A stretch of 46,088 bases of DNA. Source: Mesotaenium endlicherianum. Lineage: Eukaryota; Streptophyta; Zygnematophyceae; Zygnematales; Mesotaeniaceae. The translations under genes and the position numbers were made by a program. Shown here in pieces: positions 41,594 through 46,088 of the stretch. A model generated the notes under the pieces. It made no database searches. It saw nothing but the letters and a program-made list of their open reading frames with translations, and was not told the origin of the DNA. Every line of letters begins with the position of its first letter. Position 1 is the stretch's first letter. The stretch lies in the NCBI GenBank assembly GCA_009602735.1, contig WELA01003597.1, forward strand, positions 404,587 through 450,674, given 5' to 3'.

Positions 41594-44500
41594 ATGGGAA
41601 GGAAACAACGGCCGGCTCCTGCTGAGCGTGCGTTTGCCTGCTTGTCTAGGTCATTCCATGATGTCCAGCGTGATGCAAAGAGTGATCTGAAGCTGATGTC
41701 TTCCCGAGCGCAGCACATCAAGGACATTGCCAACAGCCTTGATGACTGGGAGAACATCAAACTTCCGCTTGGTAGTGGCAAGGATATCTCTGCTGGAAAG
41801 TTACTGCAACACATCAAGGAAACCAGTAGAAGCGAATGGGAAAGTTTGAAGGCTCCTCTAAGTCCCGGGAAAGAGCTCAGTGGGGGGATACTTTCTCAAA
41901 ATAAGGATGAGAGGAAGGGCATGTCATTTGGGCAGATGGGGTTAGATGACGCGGATGCTGCAGGAAAGCTACTGCAGAAAATAAAAGATAGTAGCAGGGC
42001 CTTATCTATGGTGGCTCCATCTTTAGAGGAACTTGAACTCTTCAGAAACTTGAAAGACCACGTTCCCGGCTCATTCAGGAGAGTGCAGTCAGATCCTCAT
42101 TTGCCCTGGCTAGTAAATAAGAAGGACGGCAGTAGGAAACTGCTGCGACCCCCAACCAGAGGTCAGAGCTTGTTAAGGCTTGACGATTGGAACCTCAGCC
42201 AAGATAGCAAGAAGTGGCAACTAGGTACAGAAAACTGGGAGCCCCTGAAAAATCTCAAGGAGAATCTCAAAGAGCTGGAGGTTACTGCTGCAAGTAGCAA
42301 GACTCCGACTGAGTTCTTTCATAATATGCGGAAGAATCTGGTAAGCAGTTGTGCGCAATATTGCATTTCAAACACTTCTGTCAGTGCGTGAGTATATACC
42401 TTACGCTGAGGGATATAGACATCAGTTGTAATGCTGTGGTACTTCCGGAGTATTCTTGAAAACCGAAATGCAGTTATATACACACCGTTCCATGCTTTGG
42501 GTTTGTATGGTGGCATGTTACTTGGGTGGGGGCTTCGTAACCAGACTAATGCTAGGGCCTTCATTTTTATGAGGACAACGACTTCTTAAGATGCAATCGG
42601 CGAGCACTGCGTGGGAAAGTGAGAGTCATTCGATTTGCAGTTGCCATGCCAGTCTTATAGCAGTCTGGAATGGTGTAGCTGTAATATAAGTTTTATGTTC
42701 CTGTTGCTTTTGCAGAAGCTGGCTTCTCCAAGAGAGTCTGCAATCAAAGCAGAGGTAAGCTTGAGACTAGGCCATTAGGGGAGGGGCTGCATCTTGGCAT
42801 CATGAGATGCGCACCGTAGGATCAATGAACACTGTTCCGTGTCATTATGGAGCCTACTGACTCCTATGCTAAGTTCTGAGATAAGAATGGACAGTTCTGA
42901 TACCAGGGTTGGTGGCATTTCTCGCAGAAGCTATGGGTGTGAAGTCTCTTTTTGGGTTGACAGAGCTTGATTTTGAGAAGTTAGCAAATGAGGGAGGTTG
43001 TCTATGGGTAGTTTCGTTTGAGGGCAGCCCAATTCACGTTGGCGCATGGAGTTTCGTTCCTACTCCTGCCATCTGTCTACATGTGCAATGTGGTGCTATT
43101 CTGAGGGCATGGGGGGTGATGTCAGAGTGCTAACCCATTATCTCTTATATGGGGGGCATTTGTCCTGGATCAACCAGCCGTGTATCCTGGCTCTTCCCTT
43201 CTTTCCACTCTTGTTTGTCCTCAATTAAGCCCTCCGCAGTCTTGTTTGCAGGACGTAGCTGTGCTTCCCTTGGACGTGCCTGAGCTTTTGGAGAACCTGG
43301 TGCGGCAGTCGGAGCCCCTCCTCGACACACTGGGTGTGAAGAAAGGTGAGGCGCAGATGTGTTTTGAGTCATTCCTGTATGCTCTTGGGGTACTTCTATA
43401 TGTACAGTCATTTGCATCTGTGCTGCTCATGCTTCAACTTCTATTGGAGTTGTTGGCACTCCTCTCACAATCCTGGAGCTGGCTGGTTGCATGAGCAGAG
43501 GTGTCCACAAAGGTGTGCCAGTATCTGAGGAGATGTAAGAAGGGCGCACAGCATGCGAGGGAGTCGGCGCCTGTCGCGGGCCTGACCCTTGTGGCCACCC
43601 CGCCCCCCTCCCCGGCATCAGGTGACAGCTGCAGTGCAGAGGAAGAGAGCCATCTGGAGTCCAGACTGGCGAGCATAGTGAAGAGCACGGGGTACAGGCA
43701 CACGGAGAATGTGCTCGGGCAGGAGGAGGATGAGGGGATCGAGGGGAAGAAGAGACGCATTGCCATAGTCACCACGGCGACGCTGCCTTGGATGACGGGG
43801 ACGGCCGTCAACCCCCTGCTGAGAGCGGCGTACCTGGCCAACACGGGCGAGCAGGAGGTGACACTTGTCGTCCCGTGGCTGTCGTTGAACGACCAGGCGC
43901 TCGTGTACCCAAACCAGATGACATTTGAGACACCGGCGGAGCAGGAGCAGTATTGCCGCGACTGGCTGCATGCGCGTGTAGGCTTCAACTCCGACTTTAA
44001 GATTGCCTTCTACCCCGGCAAGGTGAGGCTCATTCCACGACCCATCCCCAACCCGCCTAGTGCATCATCTCAGGCGCATGCTGGCAAGGGCCTCTCATGT
44101 GTATGCGCACTTGTTCCCATCCCTGGTGAAGGTGTGAGACCGTGACTGCAGTACTGGCTTATGGGGTTTCCTTGCCTCGTGCTACTGCTAGTGCTGCAGC
44201 TAGGCTCTAAATTGAGTGATGTCCTCCCGTCCCTTCATTGACGTGTTACCCACTCCAGACAGGATCTCCTCTCTCAATCTTTCGGAGCCCCTTGTTTCTG
44301 AGAGGATGGCAGGTTGTCGACCAGGGTGTCCGTACGCTGTCTCTCGGAGGCGTGGCCTTGCCGCCCGTGCCTTTTGCTGTGACCCCTACCTGACCTTGGT
44401 CGATCTGGGCCATGTGTGCGCCTGTGCGCGTGTCTGTGCGCAGTTCTCGGAGGACAAGCGCAGCATCCTGGCAGTGGGCGACATTTCGTCAGTGATCCCA

Positions 44501-46059
44501 GACCGCGAGGCGGACATTGCGGTGCTGGAGGAGCCGGAGCACCTGACATGGTACTACCACGGCACACGCTGGACTGACAAGTTCCAGCATGTGGTGGGCG
44601 TCATCCACACCAACTACCTGGAGTACGTACGTCGTGAGAAGAACGGCGCCCTGCGGGCGCGCGTCCTGGAGCACATCAACAACTGGATGGTCCGCGCCTA
44701 CTGCCACAAGGTGGGTGCAAGAGTGCGGCGAGCACGTGCACGTGCAGGGCTGGGCTGGAGCTTGCGTTCTTTAGCTGTGGCTGTGCGGCTCTGCTTGTGT
44801 TGTTCAAGTACCCTCTCGTCCTGCCGGGGGACGGGGATGCTGATGATTGCTGTGGGGTTGTTGCTTCATTGGTATATTGTTTTTTGCTTCGGGCTGTGTC
44901 CATTCACAGGCACACTCTTGCATTCTGCCGCGTTGTGCTGTTGAGTCTTGTGTGCTACTTTATGGCGCAAGGAGGGCTGCCTGTGTGTGGTGATCATCCT
45001 CCTGTCTGATCTAGCACTTGAGGTGCTTTCAGTGGGCCTTTCATGCGGTTGCTGGGGTGTTTGTTCGAAACATTTCATCATTTGAGTCTGAGCCTGAGCT
45101 TCACTTCACCATGCAATGTACTCCAGCAGCATTTACTAGAGAAGGGTTTGTGGGAAGTGGCAGGAGCTCATCCGTGTGCCTGTGCGCATTTGTATTCCTC
45201 CACCTGTGCCGCCAGGTCATCCGGTTGTCGGCGGCAACGCAGGACATGCCGCGCTCGACGGTGTGCAACGTGCACGGCGTGTCGTCCAAGTTCCTCTCCA
45301 TCGGTGCGCGGATGGCCGACGAGGCCGCCAGCGGGCATGTTCCCTTCAGCAAGGGCGCCTACTACCTGGGCAAGATGGTGTGGAGCAAGGGCTACCGAGA
45401 GCTGGTGGACCTGCTGGCGGAGCACAACCGCAACGGTGCGCTGGAGGGCCTCAAGGTGGACGTGTACGGCACGGGCGAGGACTCAAACGCCGTGCAGGCC
45501 GCGGCGCAGCAGCATCGCCTGCGCATGAAGTTCCACAAGGGCCGCGACCACGCCGACTCCGCTCTGCACCAGTGAGTTGCTGCGCTGCTCTCTCTGTCGC
45601 CAACCCTATCCCATGGCGCCTCCTGCCTCATCTCGCCTGGTCAATTGGGCTGTTGCCCCTGCTGCCACTCTTGCTCTGATATTGTTCTGTTCCTAGCGAT
45701 GTCCGTCCCGTCTATCTCTCCGCCCTTGAGCCATGCCAGTACAGATAAAGCAGGTCTTCCGCTCTTTCGCTTGCGTTCAACTTAGCAGTCGGCATGACCA
45801 GCGCACGTCAAGCGGGGTGTCCCGCCTGCGTTGTGGCCTCCAATGATAATGCTGACACCTGCCTGTTTGCCTGCTTGTCGCGCGTGCTGTCTGCTTGTCC
45901 CCCAGGTACAAGGTGTTCATCAATCCCAGCATGAGCGACGTGGTGTGCACCACCACGGCCGAAGCGCTGGCCATGGGCAAGATCGTGGTGTGCGCGGATC
46001 ACCCCTCCAACGAATTCTTTGTGCGCTTCCCCAACTGCTACACCTTCAAGACCAGCGAG
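41594..46059 (+). CDS. DGD1: Digalactosyldiacylglycerol synthase 1-like glycosyltransferase (7 exons, 3' incomplete)
   Basis: Transfers galactose from UDP-galactose to MGDG, making the thylakoid lipid DGDG at the plastid outer envelope. Exons: 41594-42340, 42716-42754, 43252-43345, 43499-44022, 44444-44710, 45216-45571, 45906-46059; all GT-AG, phases agree, 727 codons in the window. The N-terminal DGD1 extension ([21 protein letters not shown]) matches the plant SADADLQLMRDRA region and contains internal repeats around [11 protein letters not shown]. The GT-B domain shows [91 protein letters not shown] and the donor-site region [22 protein letters not shown]. The plant protein has about 800 residues, so roughly 100 are missing past the window. 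The start is the first ATG after an in-frame stop. Confidence 0.95.
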
Positions 46060-46088
46060 GTACGCCCTCCCCCCTCCTCTCCCCCCCC

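Noticed and set aside
43434..43988. 184-codon minus-strand frame over DGD1 exon 4
   Set aside because: Antisense shadow of a GC-rich exon; the plus strand encodes conserved DGD1 peptides.
45043..45679. Alternative plus-strand frames over DGD1 exon 6
   Set aside because: Arg/Ala/Gly-rich translations typical of out-of-frame GC-rich exons; the conserved frame is clear.

Overview
The window reads as nuclear DNA of a green plant-lineage organism, most simply a streptophyte alga or early-diverging plant. Reasons: a plant-type DGD1 galactolipid synthase, a mitochondrial ETF-ubiquinone oxidoreductase, GT-AG introns of roughly 300-850 bp, a nuclear tRNA-Ala(AGC), and many Ty3/gypsy elements, two of them with a chromodomain. 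The species cannot be fixed from the sequence alone. The window starts in a poly-G run and ends in a poly-C run, and holds two single-N joins (2768, 36719), so it may be a whole contig.

Layout. (1) 230-3613 (+): the 3' seven exons of an ETFQO gene; its 5' exons lie outside. (2) 3614-8414: mostly featureless spacer with a 68-bp direct repeat, a tRNA-Ala gene (6174-6246), one unassigned small ORF and an LTR-like relic. (3) 8415-39931: a nested retrotransposon cluster. (4) 39932-41593: spacer upstream of DGD1. (5) 41594-46059 (+): DGD1 exons 1-7 (727 codons), continuing past the window.

The cluster can be unpicked from target-site duplications. An old, heavily decayed (+) gypsy element (here D) is the base layer. 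Into it went: a minus-strand solo LTR (family E, TSD TTAAG, 9225-20957), itself split by a minus-strand gypsy element (A, 9891-20766), which carries a plus-strand solo E LTR in its gag (16167-17142) and a piggyBac transposon in its 5' LTR (17879-20072); a plus solo LTR of family B (22823-23575, TSD CTCAC); a near-complete chromovirus B (24493-37158), split in its reverse transcriptase by a young, apparently intact chromovirus C (27303-33982, TSD ATTCG); and a minus solo B LTR (37872-38552). A further minus solo E LTR follows at 38931-39931.

Most notable: element C has gag and pol in -1 relation with a canonical A_AAA_AAC slippery heptamer and a perfect 7-bp hairpin enclosing the gag stop; the piggyBac insertion has its empty site preserved in the partner LTR; and element A has lost the integrase core and carries instead a decayed, highly charged ORF of about 560 codons that I do not recognise. 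The two host genes, which act in mitochondrial electron transfer and in plastid lipid synthesis, have no evident functional link; they simply flank the repeat cluster.
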